Source of the DNA: Magnolia sinica
Lineage: Eukaryota > Streptophyta > Magnoliopsida > Magnoliales > Magnoliaceae
Assembly: GCF_029962835.1 (NCBI RefSeq)
Contig: NC_080584.1
Span: forward strand, 77,714,862-77,778,861
Direction of reading: 5' to 3'
DNA: 64,000 bases
Shown: piece by piece, positions 62,383-64,000 of the stretch
Layout: every line of letters begins with the position of its first letter
Numbering within the stretch: position 1 is the stretch's first letter
Translations under genes and position numbers: made by a program
The notes under the pieces: model-generated
Seen by the model: only the letters and a program-made list of their open reading frames with translations
What the model was told of the DNA's origin: nothing
Database searches by the model: none

Positions 62383-62513
62383 CATGGTTAAAAGACTTGG
62401 TGACTCCGACCGAGTCGAGTAGAGACTTGCCCGAGTTGACACTGAATTAGCCCGAGTCATCCCAGTCCTTGTGACTCGATTCACATCAGATTCACCAAAG
62501 TCTTAAAACCATG
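62383..62513. mobile_element. Small foldback MITE in pseudogene intron 4
   Basis: 131 bp with ends CATGGTTAAAAGACTTGGTGA and its near inverse TCACCAAAGTCTTAAAACCATG, the inside rich in GACTCG/CGAGTC. It resembles the larger block at 30250-30850. Confidence 0.65.
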
Positions 62514-62973
62514 CATGGACTGGAATCCTCTACAACAAATGTTATACCTGAGCAGCCCGGAAAACACCTTGAGATACTTGGCGCACACCCGATGAAGGGG
62601 ATGGAATATAACTCATTTGTGGGCTATGTACAACAGGCGTTTTTGAGGATTTCAGTCCTTTACACATATCACGTGGTTTTCAGTTTGTACAAGTAAATGA
62701 CCCATTGAACGATTATCATAAACATATGTATTATGGGCCCCACAGTGAATGACCCATGCATCAAAAGTCTCCAAGATGGGATACTTCAATTGTTGGCAAT
62801 CTAGCAAAATACATGAATGATCACCCTCAGCCAAAAATACAATGGCCAAGATCGTCCAATTCGTGAGTTTGGGGCATTCATGATGAGGCCCATCATATCA
62901 ACAGTCAAGATCACTGAAAGATCGCTGATCGTTGTTGATTTGATATTTCCCGTGGTGAATGGACCAAGGTTAG

Positions 62974-63389
<416 letters not shown>

Positions 63390-63420
63390 GTAAGTAGCTG
63401 TCTCTTCTTTATGAATCCAT

Positions 63421-63624
63421 GCATTTGATTCAGTGTAGGATGCTATACAACTAGTTTGCACCATAGTACAGTGAAAATAAGTTGTATTGCATTTGATTCA
63501 GTGTAGGATGCTATACAACTGGTTTGCACCATAATACAGTGAAAATAAGTTGTATTGCATTTGATTCAGTGTAGGATGCTATACAACTAGTTTGCACCAT
63601 AATACAGTGAAAATAAGTTGTATT
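63421..63624. repeat. Three tandem copies of a 68 bp unit in pseudogene intron 5
   Basis: Units begin at 63421, 63489 and 63557 with GCATTTGATTCAGTGTAGG and end GAAAATAAGTTGTATT. They differ at only a few sites (TAGTTTGC/TGGTTTGC, ATAGTAC/ATAATAC). The array is recent. Confidence 0.93.
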
Positions 63625-63785
63625 GAACAGAAGGACAACCCTCATTTGCACCGTATCGTGTCCAAAACTGGTTGCGTAGGATCATTCCCCTTTCATATTG
63701 TCACATCAATCAGATGTTTTACATTTCATATAGTATGTTGATAAATGACATCATTTATGATAATTTAAATTTGATTCTTAGTTCT

Positions 63786-63939
63786 TAGGTTGTGTTTGGA
63801 TGCACTACAGAATTAATTTGCAATCAGTATTACCTTGAAAAGGTGAAAAAAAGGCAAATTCGTTTGTAAGGATTGATGTTGAGGGTCTGATGACAAATTC
63901 CTATTGCAATTTAATTCAATGGCACATCCAAACGTGGGC
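63786..63939. mobile_element. Foldback MITE related to 21380-21658
   Basis: About 154 bp bounded by TTGTGTTTGGATGCAC and CACATCCAAACGTGGGC with AATTAATTTG inside. It lies in the pseudogene intron between exons 5 and 6, the same intron as its relative in the intact gene. Confidence 0.55.
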
Positions 63940-64000
63940 AGGAGACATCATCGATTTTCATTGTTTCCCCTCGACAGAACTGAATTTTTGGCAATTCAAT

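Overview
The window is plant nuclear DNA. It shows GT-AG split genes, plant-type LTR retrotransposons (Athila, chromovirus, SIRE-like copia), a plant LINE, a tRNA-derived SINE, MITEs and a CACTA transposon. A MITE family with long GGGCCCCACCATGATGTATGTG-like arms makes a magnoliid or another early-branching angiosperm my best guess, but that is weak. There are no bacterial operons, CRISPR arrays or tRNA/rRNA genes.

Layout. 1-11432: a reverse-strand Athila-type Ty3/gypsy element, whose left LTR runs off the window, nested in a SIRE-like Ty1/copia element (11433 to ~13745). ~13746-14295: unassigned. ~14296-17330: a partial reverse-strand CRM-like chromovirus copy set into a plant LINE (17331-19883).

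20088-33997 (reverse) is an apparently intact seven-exon S-domain (G-type lectin) receptor-like kinase gene of 847 codons. All splice sites and phases agree. Its introns hold a 6.3 kb CRM-like element (itself carrying a piece of a host gene that looks like BIG GRAIN 1), a SINE with a 15 bp target duplication, and several MITEs.

33998-38456 is the spacer between divergently transcribed genes and holds two foldback MITEs. From 38457 onward (forward) lies a head-to-head paralogue of the kinase, now a pseudogene. It has a premature stop in exon 1, a 5.9 kb CRM-like element in exon 1 (39118-44982, target duplication CATTG), and an 11.9 kb CACTA transposon in exon 4 (50360-62224, target duplication TAT). 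Subtracting the CACTA and one TAT gives a 211 bp exon, exactly the size of the matching exon in the intact gene. Exons 6 and 7 lie beyond the window.

The two most unusual objects are inside the pseudogene. The CRM-like insertion has a foldback right end, so both termini are copies of the same (U3) LTR end, yet it is flanked by a perfect 5 bp duplication. The CACTA element carries exons of DNA polymerase delta and of a plastid type I signal peptidase, plus exon-like pieces I could not name, all on its reverse strand; I found no transposase in it.
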